A stretch of DNA of 64,000 bases from CAYVWB01 sp964455395. GTDB lineage: Bacteria; Desulfobacterota; Desulfovibrionia; Desulfovibrionales; Desulfovibrionaceae. The position numbers and the translations under genes were made by a program. How positions within the stretch are numbered: position 1 is the first letter of the stretch; every line of letters starts with the position of its first letter. Below are positions 23,996 to 32,448 of this stretch, one piece after another. Location: contig CAYVWB010000009.1 in NCBI GenBank assembly GCA_964455395.1, positions 1-64,000 on the forward strand, written 5' to 3'. The notes under the pieces are model-generated. The model saw only the letters and a program-made list of their open reading frames with translations, was not told the DNA's origin and ran no database searches.

Positions 23996-25126
23996 GTGCC
24001 CGAACCTTCCGTCGACCCACGCTGCGAACCCCTGCGCCACATCACCACGCACCGCGAAGCCGCCGCCGCAGTCAAGCCGCTTGATCAGCGCCTCCTCGAA
24101 CAAGCCCGCCGCCGTCTGGACAACCTGACGAAACCACGCGGCAGCCTGGGCCGACTGGAGGAACTCGCTGCGCAGCTCTACGCGCTGCAAGAGGGTCGCG
24201 ACCCCCTGAGCTGCGACCCCGCGCGCGTCTACACCATCGCAGGAGACCACGGCGTGGCTGCGCCCGAGGCCGAAGGCGGGGCTGGCGTCTCCGCCTTTCC
24301 GCAAGCCGTCACACGGCAGATGGTGTTCAACTTTCTGGCTGGCGGCGCAGGCGTGAACGCCATCGCCGGCAGCGTGGGCGCGGACCTGCTGGTGGTGGAC
24401 GCCGGCTGCCTGGGCGAACCCTTCCCGGAGCACCCCCGGCTGCTGCAGCGCCGCGTCGCTTCGGGGACCGCCAACTTCCTGCACGACCCCGCCATGTCCC
24501 TCGCGCAGTGCGAAACCGCGCTGGACATGGGCGTCGGGCTGGCTTCCGCAGCCGCCGCGGAAGGGTTCGCCACCCTCTGCACGGGGGACATGGGCATCGG
24601 CAACACCACACCGTCCACGGCGCTGTACTGCGCGCTGCTGCAGCTTTCTCCCGGGGAAACCACCGGCCCCGGCGCGGGCCTGGATTCTGCCGGCGTGGCC
24701 CGCAAGGTCAAGACGCTGGAACAAGCGCTCACGCGTCATGCGGATGTGGTCGCCAGCCGGGACCCCCTGGCCATTCTCGCGGCGCTGGGCGGGTACGAGA
24801 TCGCCGCGCTGACGGGGCTCATCCTCGGGGGCGCAGCCCATGGGCTGCTTGTGGTGGTGGACGGCTTCATCGCCACGGCGGCCTTCACCGTGGCGCACGC
24901 CATGGCTCCGGCAGTGGCCGAGCGCTGTGTGCTGGCGCACGCCTCGGCCGAACCGGGACACGCCAAAGCCGTGGACGTGCTGGGCGTGCGGCCTCTGCTG
25001 CATCTGGACATGCGCTTGGGCGAGGGCTCCGGCGCGGCTCTGGCTGTGCCCTTGCTGCGCGCGGCCATCGCCATTTTTCAGGAGATGGCCACGTTCGAGG
25101 ACGCCGGCGTGAGCGAAGCCGGTTGA
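23996..25126 (+). CDS. cobT: Nicotinate-nucleotide--dimethylbenzimidazole phosphoribosyltransferase
   Basis: A 376-residue cytoplasmic enzyme of the lower-ligand branch of cobalamin synthesis. It transfers phosphoribose from nicotinate mononucleotide to a benzimidazole base. Diagnostic segments are LTKPRGSLGRLE near residue 45, AGDHGVAAP near 82, TGDMGIGNTT near 205 and LDMRLGEGSGA near 345, the last holding the catalytic Glu. Its length is slightly above the usual 350. A GTG start at 23996 has AGGAG upstream. No other cobalamin gene or cobalamin riboswitch was seen next to it. A hairpin follows. Confidence 0.95.
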   Translation: MPEPSVDPRCEPLRHITTHREAAAAVKPLDQRLLEQARRRLDNLTKPRGSLGRLEELAAQLYALQEGRDPLSCDPARVYTIAGDHGVAAPEAEGGAGVSAFPQAVTRQMVFNFLAGGAGVNAIAGSVGADLLVVDAGCLGEPFPEHPRLLQRRVASGTANFLHDPAMSLAQCETALDMGVGLASAAAAEGFATLCTGDMGIGNTTPSTALYCALLQLSPGETTGPGAGLDSAGVARKVKTLEQALTRHADVVASRDPLAILAALGGYEIAALTGLILGGAAHGLLVVVDGFIATAAFTVAHAMAPAVAERCVLAHASAEPGHAKAVDVLGVRPLLHLDMRLGEGSGAALAVPLLRAAIAIFQEMATFEDAGVSEAG

Positions 25127-25152
25127 AGCGGGTCCGCCAAACGCCTCATGGG

Positions 25153-25176
25153 GAAGGCGCCCTCGGCGCCTTCTCT
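25153..25176 (+). terminator. Terminator hairpin after cobT
   Basis: GAAGGCGCC (25153-25161) pairs perfectly with GGCGCCTTC (25165-25173), with a 3-base loop. The pyrimidine tail TCTC is a weak T-tract. Confidence 0.5.
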
Positions 25177-25299
25177 CGCCATCCATCACCATGAGAGGGG
25201 GGGAAGCAAGGTCGTGGAGGTTGCGGTGGTTGCGGTTGTCCACGCCCACTCCCGACCCACCCGCCGAACTCCGGAGCGGAGGACCATGCGGCCGTCGGT

Positions 25300-26529
25300 C
25301 TAGCTCCTGGACGCAGTCACCAGGTAGACGGGATCGCTGACCCAGGTTTCCTTGATGTGCGGATCATCCACAGGCCGCCACCAGTTGCGGATGGAAAGCG
25401 TGGCGAGATCATTGAAGCCCGCGTCCGCCAAATAATCCAGAACGAGGCCCATGCGCTCGAACTCGTGCAGATCCATCCACTGGCGAGTGGCCTTGGTGGG
25501 AAACCAGCGATTGGAGAAGGCCACCAGGCATCGTCCCTCGGGGGCGAGGACGCGGGCCGCCTCGGCAAGCACCCGCCGCGGCTGGGTGAGGTATTCGATG
25601 GAGAGGCTGCAGACCACGGCGTCGAAGGAGGCGTCGTTGTACGGCAGCCGCGGTTCCGCATTGAGGTCCAGGACGGTGCGCTCGGCGAGGACGGGGTTCG
25701 CCGCCAGCTCTTCGGCGTTCAAACCGAGCCCGGTCACGGCGTAGCCCTTGTCATCGGGCAGGTGGGACTGGAGGGAGCTCATCAGGTCCAGCACGCGGGC
25801 GCCTTTGGGGAGGCGCGCGCCGTATTCGGCTTGGAGAAACGCGCTGGCCTGCGCATCCACGTGGCCCACCATGCGCGGTCGTTCGTAGAAGACGGAATCT
25901 TCGCCCTCGTCGAGGCGGCGCATGGCGTCGTCGTCGGTGAAGTCCGCCGGGGCGGCGGGGTCGTGGGCCTGGAGGCCCGGCCCGGATCCGAGGAATTCCT
26001 CCATCCAGTCCGTCAACCGGCCGCCGGTTTCACACTGCTTGGCCGCAGTGTTCTCCACCCGAAGCTCCAAGGTGACGTCCCGGCCCGCCAGCGGATGGTT
26101 CAGGTCCACCTCCAGGCTGTCGTCATGGAGGGCGATCACCTTGAACGGCTGCATGTTGGAGGGAAAGAGCCCGGGCACTCCCCGGAGCAGGCCTTTGGGA
26201 TAGTACCGGCCCGGGCGCGGCGCGATGACGCGTCCCGAAGGCGAGACGCCCACGAATTGGTTGCGGCCGATGGCGCGGGCCAAAGCCGGGTCGTAAGCCG
26301 GGAGGCCTTCCCCCCCGCCAAGGGTGAAGACGGCGCGTTCGCCGGGGCGCAGGCCGCGCGCGCCGGCCTCCATCGAGGCGGGGAGGATGTCTCGCCAGAA
26401 GTTGACCCGCCGTGCGAGGTAGCGCTCTTCGTGTGTCGCGCCGGGGCTGCGCCATCGCGCCGTGAACAGCAGAGTGGCCAGGCAGGAGTCGTCCAACGGA
26501 AGACAATCGCCGTGGGTGTGCTCGGTCAT
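25300..26529 (-). CDS. SlyD-like FKBP domain fused to a SAM-dependent methyltransferase
   Basis: A 409-residue protein. The middle region (about residues 110-165) contains VIALHDDSLEVDLNHPLAG and VTLELRVEN, which match the end of the inserted flap and the core of SlyD-type FKBP prolyl isomerases. From about residue 220 a class I methyltransferase follows, with ARVLDLMSS as a degenerate glycine motif I, DAVVCSLSIEYL as motif IV and VLAPEGRCLVAFSN as motif V. Such isomerase-methyltransferase fusions are unusual. The substrate may be a proline-containing peptide or a small molecule. The start at 26529 has AGGAG upstream. It lies 81 bases downstream of the RND permease gene on the same strand and could be its distal cistron. 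Confidence 0.75.
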   Translation of the reverse strand: MTEHTHGDCLPLDDSCLATLLFTARWRSPGATHEERYLARRVNFWRDILPASMEAGARGLRPGERAVFTLGGGEGLPAYDPALARAIGRNQFVGVSPSGRVIAPRPGRYYPKGLLRGVPGLFPSNMQPFKVIALHDDSLEVDLNHPLAGRDVTLELRVENTAAKQCETGGRLTDWMEEFLGSGPGLQAHDPAAPADFTDDDAMRRLDEGEDSVFYERPRMVGHVDAQASAFLQAEYGARLPKGARVLDLMSSLQSHLPDDKGYAVTGLGLNAEELAANPVLAERTVLDLNAEPRLPYNDASFDAVVCSLSIEYLTQPRRVLAEAARVLAPEGRCLVAFSNRWFPTKATRQWMDLHEFERMGLVLDYLADAGFNDLATLSIRNWWRPVDDPHIKETWVSDPVYLVTASRS

Positions 26530-26610
26530 GGAGGGAGCTCCTGTGGATTCGTGTTGATCAATCACGATACACCAAGGGAGGCGCTGGTGGAACCCCTGAA
26601 GATTCGGCTG

Positions 26611-29600
26611 CTACTCCTGTCTGCGGAAGTCGTCCAGGATGGCGTAAAACGCCGGGACCACGAAGAGCACCAGCAGCGAAGCCGCCAGCAACCCGAAAAC
26701 GATGCTCAAGGCCAGCGGGATGAGCACCTGCGCTTGCGGACTTTTCTCGAAGGTCAGCGGCAACAGCCCCGCCACTGTGGTGGCCGAGGTGAGCATGATG
26801 GCCCGGAACCGCTGCTTGCTGGCCGTGACGGCGGCTTCCGCAGCGCGCATGCCCTGAGCCATGGCCTTCTTGATGAATTGGACGAGGAGAATGGAGTCGT
26901 TGACCACCACGCCCGCCAATGAGACGAAGCCCATGATGCTCGGCATGGAGAGATCGTACCCCATGGCGAGATGTCCCCAGATGACGCCCGTGAGCGCCAG
27001 GGGGATGGTCAACATGACGACGAACGGCTCCAGATAGCTGCGGAACTGGAAACTGAGCAGCACGAAGACGCCCACCACTCCCACCAGGAACGCCATGCCC
27101 AGCGAAGCGCCCGTCTTGGCGCCTTCAGCGGACTGCCCCTCCATGCTGACGCGTATGCCGGGCCGGCGCTCCAGAAGTTCCGGCAGGAAGCGGGTCCGGG
27201 TGTCTTCCAGCACGGCGTTTGCGGTGGCGCGGCTTCTGTCCACCGTCCCTTGCACGGTCACGGCGCGGCTTCTGTCCACGCGGGAGACGGCGGCCCACCC
27301 CCGGGCCTCCTCGATGTGCGCCACCGCGGTGAGCGGCGCTTGGGAGCCGTCCGGCATGGTGACGCGGAAGGCCGCCACGTCTCCCGGCGTGAAGGCTCCG
27401 TCGTGGCCCGGCGCCAAGCGTACGTCGATCTCGTAGGCTTCGCCGCGGGTCTGCAGCTCCTGCGCGGTCACTCCGTGGAAGGCGGCGCGTAGTTGGCTGG
27501 CCACGTCCATGGCGGACACCCCCATGCTCAAGGCGCCTTCGCGCATGGTGACGACGAGCTCCGGCTTGCCGGGCCGGAGGTTGTGGGTCAGGTCCTCCAC
27601 GCCATCGTAAGCGCGCAGCCAGTCGACCAGCTCGCGAGCTGCTGCGTTGAGTTCGTCCAGATCCTCGCCCAGCAAACGTATCTCGATGTCCAGCCCTGCC
27701 GGCCCCAGGGAGGGCTCCTTGTAGGTGAGCGCCAGCACGTCCGGCGGCGTTCCCACGGCGTTGCGCCAGGCGGCGGTGAACTCGTCCAGGGGGGTGGCGC
27801 GGATTTCCGCGGACAGCAGGTCCACACTGATGGTGGCCACATGCGGTCCTTGTTCCCCGGCGTCGCGGTTCACGTTGTACTGGACGCTGTAATGCTGAAC
27901 GTAAGCCCGGGGTTCGCCAGCCTCGTCAGTGGGTTGCTCAGGGGTGAGCGTTCGGTTGACGTCCTCCAGAGCCGCCGTGACAGTCTCCACCACGGCGCGG
28001 GTGCGTTCCAGGGGCGTCCCCTGCGGCAGCAGGATGCGAGCCTCCAGGACGTCGCCGTCGATGTCCGGGAAGGCGACGGTCTTCAGCACGCCCCCGGCGA
28101 GCATGCCCCCGGAGAGCAGGAACAGAGCGACGACGGCCCCTGTGAACAGATAGCGCCAGCGGACGACGACATCGGCCGCAGGACCCAGCACGCGCTCCCG
28201 GAGATGGTCCATGGCGGCGTCCACGCGAAGGCGGAATCGGCCCCGGGGGGCGGCTTCCCGGCCGTGGAGGGCGTGCGCCAGGTGGTTGGGCAGGATGAGG
28301 AACGCTTCCACGAGACTCACCGTGAGCGTGAGCAGCAGCACAACCGGCATCACCCAGAGGACTTTGCCGATGTCCCCGGCGATGAACACGGCGATGGATC
28401 CGAAGATGAGCATGGTGGTGAGGTAGGAGCTCAGCACGCCAGGGAACACCTCGGTCACCCCGTCCACCACGGCGGCGTGCGCCTTCTTGCCGCGCTCCAG
28501 ATGCGCAGCCACGTTCTCCGCGATGACGATGGCGTCGTCCATGAGCAGACCAATGGCGAGGAGCAGCCCCACCATGGTGAGCATGTTCAGGGAGAAATCG
28601 ATATGCGGCAGGAAGAAGAGCGCGCCCATGAAGGAGACGGGCAGCCCCATGGCCACCCAGAAGGAAAAGCGGAAGGTGAAGAAGAGCCACATGGCGCCGA
28701 AGACGAGCAACAACCCCTGCACGCCGTTGATCGCGAGCAGGTCCAGCCGCTCCCCGATGATCTTGGAGACGTTCTTCGTCAGCGTGAGCGAGACGCCGGG
28801 GGGCGCGGCGGCGCGCTCCTCCTCTAGAAACGTCTCCAACGCGGCGAGCGTGTCCAGCGCGTCCTGCTGTTTGGTCTTGCGGATTTCCAGCAAGCCGGCG
28901 CGGCGGCCATCGAAGCGGTACTCGGCTTCGTCCAGCTCGAACCGCTCGGCGATGGTCGCGACGTCCCCCAGACGGAGCTCCGCGCCCTGATCGTTGGACG
29001 ACACCACCAGCGCCTCCAGGGCGGCGACGTCGGCGCGTTCGTCATCGAAGCGCACCAGCAGATCCGTCTGCTTTGTCTCCACCACGCCGGCGGGCAGGTC
29101 CACGCTCTGGCGTTCGATGGCGCGCGCCACGTCCTCCACGGAGAGCCCCAGCTGCATGAGCGTCTCCGGCGCCAGGGTCACGCGGAACTGCCGTTGGGAA
29201 AAACCCTGGATCTCCACCAAGCGCAAGCCTTCGCGTTGCACCATGCGATCCTTCAGGGCCGCGCAATAGAAATGGAGGGAGGATTCGTCCATGGGCCCGG
29301 AGACGGCCACCGCCGCCACCAGATCCGTTTTGTGCAGTTGGGAGACGACGGGAGCTTCGGCTTCGTCCGGGAAATCGTCAATGGCGTCCACCTCGGTCTT
29401 CACGTCATTGAGGAACATGCTGAAGTCCGCGCCTTCTTGCATCTGGACAACGACGACGCCCCGGTTCTCCCGCGCCGTGCTGCGCACTTCCGCCACGTTG
29501 ACCACGGCGTCCACGGCGTCTTCGATGCGCTCGCAGATCTCGCTCTCCACCGTCAGGGCCGTGGCGCCCGGATAGGCCACGACCACCTCCACCTCGGCGG

Positions 29601-29775
29601 CGGCGAAGTCGGGGAAGGTCTCGCGCTGCAGCGTCGTGATGGAGAGTCCGCCCATGAAAAGAAAGATGAGCATGAGCAGGTTCGCGGCGGTGGGGTGGCC
29701 GGCGAAATAATCGATGACGGCGCGGATGGGTCCTGCCGGGGCCGTGTGCGCGTGCTCGGAAGTGACGTCGCTCAT
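26611..29775 (-). CDS. RND-family efflux permease
   Basis: A 1054-residue inner-membrane pump of the HAE1-like RND superfamily: twelve transmembrane segments with two large periplasmic loops. TM4 contains the paired acidic residues of the proton relay, GLLMDDAIVIAENV. In the TM10 position, where AcrB has a Lys-Asn pair, the sequence is GVVVNDSILLVQF, so the classical relay lysine is absent. The gene overlaps the upstream adaptor gene by 4 bases (ATGA at 29772-29775), so the two are translated together. No outer-membrane channel gene is present, so a TolC-like protein must come from elsewhere. The exported compound is unknown. Confidence 0.93.
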   Translation of the reverse strand: MSDVTSEHAHTAPAGPIRAVIDYFAGHPTAANLLMLIFLFMGGLSITTLQRETFPDFAAAEVEVVVAYPGATALTVESEICERIEDAVDAVVNVAEVRSTARENRGVVVVQMQEGADFSMFLNDVKTEVDAIDDFPDEAEAPVVSQLHKTDLVAAVAVSGPMDESSLHFYCAALKDRMVQREGLRLVEIQGFSQRQFRVTLAPETLMQLGLSVEDVARAIERQSVDLPAGVVETKQTDLLVRFDDERADVAALEALVVSSNDQGAELRLGDVATIAERFELDEAEYRFDGRRAGLLEIRKTKQQDALDTLAALETFLEEERAAAPPGVSLTLTKNVSKIIGERLDLLAINGVQGLLLVFGAMWLFFTFRFSFWVAMGLPVSFMGALFFLPHIDFSLNMLTMVGLLLAIGLLMDDAIVIAENVAAHLERGKKAHAAVVDGVTEVFPGVLSSYLTTMLIFGSIAVFIAGDIGKVLWVMPVVLLLTLTVSLVEAFLILPNHLAHALHGREAAPRGRFRLRVDAAMDHLRERVLGPAADVVVRWRYLFTGAVVALFLLSGGMLAGGVLKTVAFPDIDGDVLEARILLPQGTPLERTRAVVETVTAALEDVNRTLTPEQPTDEAGEPRAYVQHYSVQYNVNRDAGEQGPHVATISVDLLSAEIRATPLDEFTAAWRNAVGTPPDVLALTYKEPSLGPAGLDIEIRLLGEDLDELNAAARELVDWLRAYDGVEDLTHNLRPGKPELVVTMREGALSMGVSAMDVASQLRAAFHGVTAQELQTRGEAYEIDVRLAPGHDGAFTPGDVAAFRVTMPDGSQAPLTAVAHIEEARGWAAVSRVDRSRAVTVQGTVDRSRATANAVLEDTRTRFLPELLERRPGIRVSMEGQSAEGAKTGASLGMAFLVGVVGVFVLLSFQFRSYLEPFVVMLTIPLALTGVIWGHLAMGYDLSMPSIMGFVSLAGVVVNDSILLVQFIKKAMAQGMRAAEAAVTASKQRFRAIMLTSATTVAGLLPLTFEKSPQAQVLIPLALSIVFGLLAASLLVLFVVPAFYAILDDFRRQE

Positions 29776-31283
29776 GGCGTGGACTCCGGCTCGAATGACG
29801 ACCCGCCTCGCGACCCGTGTGATGACGCGGGCGGATCCTCAATCGGATTCCGCTGCGGGGTGGCGTTCGCTGTGGCGGCGGCCTCCCCCATGGCTTCCGA
29901 TTGGGGGGGACGGGGAACATCCAGGGCGAGCGCTTCCGTGCGGACGGTCTCGGTCAGGTCGTTATCGGCGATGGGCTCCAGCAGCATGCCTTCGATGACG
30001 GGAACAAGGTCGCTGACCACCACGCGTTCGCCGGCGCGCAAGCCCGCGTCCACCGCCGCGATGGTCGCGCCCAGGTAGCCGGTCTCCACGGTGCGGCGCT
30101 CCAGCCGGTTCTCCGGCCCCACCACATGGACCACGCCCTCGCGCAACGCCGCCCGGGGGATGACCACCCGTTCCTCCAAAGGTGTCCCGAAGAGCTCCAC
30201 CTCGCAGTACATGTTCTGCACCAGGGGCGGGCGTTTGCCCGGGCCCACGCCGGCGTAGGGGTCGTCCACGCGCACGTAGAGCGTGAGGGTTCGTGTGGTC
30301 GGATCGATGGCTTCCCCCACGCGTTGGAAGCGCGCCGGCCAGGTGATCCGTTTGCCTTGCGTCACGGGGAGCCGCACCACGGCGTCCAGTGACAACGCCT
30401 GCCGTACGGACGCCATATCCAGGGTGGCGGCGGGGAAATCTTTCTGCGCGCTGGCGGCCATGAAGCGCCACATGTCCGCGATGGGCGTCTGCGCCGGCAC
30501 TTCCACGGCGTGGATGGCGTAGCCCCGCATGAGCGTCTGTCCCGGCGCGACGTATTGCGACATCTCCGCGTTCACCTCGCTGACCCGCAGATCGAAAGGC
30601 GCGCGGATGACCGTCTTGTCGATGTCGAGCTGCGTCTCCTCCAGGCGGCGCTCTCCGGACTCCAGGGAGGCCATGAGCTGACGGCGTTCCGTCGGGATGA
30701 GCTCCAGGCTGTTCTCCAGATCCTGCACCATGTTTTTCTGCGCGAGATACCGCTGCTCCTCGGCGTCCACTTCCGCGCTGGAGACGGCGCCGCGGTCCAG
30801 CAATTCACGCAGCCGCTCCCACTCGCGCTGCGCCAGGTCCAAAGCGCGGCGTTCCACCTCCAACTGCCGTTCGAGATTGCGTTGACGCTGCTCCAGAGCC
30901 TCCAGCTGCGCCAGCAGGTTGTCCACCTCGGCTTCGTCGCGGGCTGCGGCCAAGCCGTATTCCAGAGGGTCGATGCGGAAGAGGAGCTCGTCCTTGCGGA
31001 GGAGGGCGCCGCGCTCCAGCTCGGGGTTGGTGGCCACCACGCGGCCATCCACCTCGGCGAGGGCGCTCCAGGCCAGCACGGGCTCCACTTTGCCATAGCC
31101 CTTCACTCGTGGGACGAGAGCCAAGGCCTGGGCCGGAACCACCCGCGCCGGCGTGACGCGCTCGGCGTCGGCGAGGCGCGGGGGCGGCTCCTTGCGCAAG
31201 ACCATGAACGCCAGCGCCGCCACGCCCGCCAGCAGCAGGGGAACGAACAGCAGTTTCTTCCATCGGGGGCTGCCTGCGGCCAT
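29772..31283 (-). CDS. RND efflux periplasmic adaptor (membrane fusion protein)
   Basis: A 503-residue adaptor of the HlyD/AcrA type. One N-terminal membrane anchor (LLFVPLLLAGVAALAFMVL, about residues 11-29) is followed by a lipoyl-like half (VVATNPELERGALLRKDELL, about 78-97), a long coiled-coil hairpin rich in Glu, Leu and Arg (about 105-215), the second lipoyl half (TVIRAPFDLRVSEV) and beta-barrel domains. The C-terminal tail is Pro/Ser-rich. The start at 31283 has AGGAG 7 bases upstream. It is the first gene of the efflux operon and is preceded by a palindrome that may be an operator. Confidence 0.92.
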   Translation of the reverse strand: MAAGSPRWKKLLFVPLLLAGVAALAFMVLRKEPPPRLADAERVTPARVVPAQALALVPRVKGYGKVEPVLAWSALAEVDGRVVATNPELERGALLRKDELLFRIDPLEYGLAAARDEAEVDNLLAQLEALEQRQRNLERQLEVERRALDLAQREWERLRELLDRGAVSSAEVDAEEQRYLAQKNMVQDLENSLELIPTERRQLMASLESGERRLEETQLDIDKTVIRAPFDLRVSEVNAEMSQYVAPGQTLMRGYAIHAVEVPAQTPIADMWRFMAASAQKDFPAATLDMASVRQALSLDAVVRLPVTQGKRITWPARFQRVGEAIDPTTRTLTLYVRVDDPYAGVGPGKRPPLVQNMYCEVELFGTPLEERVVIPRAALREGVVHVVGPENRLERRTVETGYLGATIAAVDAGLRAGERVVVSDLVPVIEGMLLEPIADNDLTETVRTEALALDVPRPPQSEAMGEAAATANATPQRNPIEDPPASSHGSRGGSSFEPESTP

Positions 31284-31327
31284 GACGGTCTCCTGTGGAC
31301 TGAAGGGTGCTTCTCGAAACAAAGTGA

Positions 31328-31337
31328 AAACGCGTTT
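31328..31337. promoter_or_regulatory. Palindrome upstream of the efflux operon
   Basis: AAACGCGTTT is a perfect 10-bp palindrome inside a near-symmetrical GTGAAAACGCGTTTACC, 45 bases before the adaptor's start codon. It is a candidate operator for an unlinked repressor; no regulator gene is adjacent. Confidence 0.35.
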
Positions 31338-31443
31338 ACCAAGGTGCGACGCCGGCGGCCTCCTGTCAACCCTTTTGGGTGAACCGGAGAGACCGGTCTT
31401 GGGGCTCGTCGGCCCTGTTGGGACGACTGACGGCTTGCGGCGG

Positions 31444-32436
31444 TCAGGCCGTGGGCGGGGAGGGCTGTTCGGAGCGCGTCGTCGCCAGGTGAGCGGGAAC
31501 GACCTCGCCGAGGGGGCTCACGTAGCGGACTTCGCACTCCAGCCAGAAGCCGGTGCGACGGTGGACGCGCTCCCGCGCCAGGCGGATGAGGCCGAGCATG
31601 TCCGCGGAGCGTGCGCCGCCAGCGTTGATGAAGAAGTTGGCGTGCTTGGGAGAAACGAGCGCGCCGCCCACACGGGTCCCTTTCAGGTCCGTGTCTTCGA
31701 GCACTTTGCCCGGGGGGCCGTGGCGTTCGTAGATGTGGGGCAAGCTCTTGAAGACGGAGCCGCAGCTGGGCCACTCCAGGGGGAACTTGGCGGCGCGGAG
31801 GGCGTAATCCTCGTCAATGGCTTGCAGGCAGGCGGCTGCGTCGCAGGGGGTGAGGCGCATGGTCCCGGCGAGCACCACGGCGCCGTTTTCCTGAAAAATG
31901 CTTGTGCGATAGGAGAATCCGCAGGCGTCCGGCGCAAGCTCGCGGACAACGCCTGCGTCGTCCAGCACCCGTACGGTGGTGAGGACTTCGCCGATGGCGC
32001 GTCGGTTGGAGCCGCCGTTCATCACCACGAGGCCGCCGAAGGTGCCCGGGATGTTGGCGGCGTGTTCCAGACCGGCAAGGCCTGCGCGGGCCGCCTCGCG
32101 TGCGAGCCGCGTCATGAGGGCGCCGGCCTCGGCGTGGACGGTCTCGCCGCTGATGCGGATGTGGCTGAAGGCCTCGCCGAGGAGGATCACCAAGCCGCGG
32201 AAGCCGTCGTCATCGAAAAGCAGGTTGGAGCTGGCGCCGATGATCACCCAAGGGACGTGCGCATCCTGAGCGATTCGGACCGTCGCGGCGAGTTCGTCTT
32301 CGCTGGCGGGCTGCGCCAGGACATCCGCGGAGCCGCCGATGCGCCAGCACGCCAGGGGCGCCAGGGGGACGTCCACTGCGACGTCGGCGACGCCGGCCCG
32401 GCGGAGGGCGAGTTCGAGTGCCTCAAGACGCGCCAT
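31444..32436 (-). CDS. murB: UDP-N-acetylmuramate dehydrogenase
   Basis: A 330-residue cytoplasmic flavoprotein that reduces UDP-GlcNAc-enolpyruvate to UDP-MurNAc, the second committed step of peptidoglycan synthesis. FAD-binding segments are WVIIGASSNLLF and IPGTFGGLVVMNGGSN. The active site is represented by SYRTSIF, the serine in PSCGSVFKS and the C-terminal glutamate in LECEV; KGTRVGGALVSPKHANFFIN is the usual substrate-loop region. It starts 12 bases after the nucleotide-carrier gene without a strong ribosome-binding site, so translation may be coupled. Its place outside a division/cell-wall cluster, next to a carrier and YkuD-like genes, is unusual. Confidence 0.92.
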   Translation of the reverse strand: MARLEALELALRRAGVADVAVDVPLAPLACWRIGGSADVLAQPASEDELAATVRIAQDAHVPWVIIGASSNLLFDDDGFRGLVILLGEAFSHIRISGETVHAEAGALMTRLAREAARAGLAGLEHAANIPGTFGGLVVMNGGSNRRAIGEVLTTVRVLDDAGVVRELAPDACGFSYRTSIFQENGAVVLAGTMRLTPCDAAACLQAIDEDYALRAAKFPLEWPSCGSVFKSLPHIYERHGPPGKVLEDTDLKGTRVGGALVSPKHANFFINAGGARSADMLGLIRLARERVHRRTGFWLECEVRYVSPLGEVVPAHLATTRSEQPSPPTA

Positions 32437-32448
32437 GGGACGATGCCG

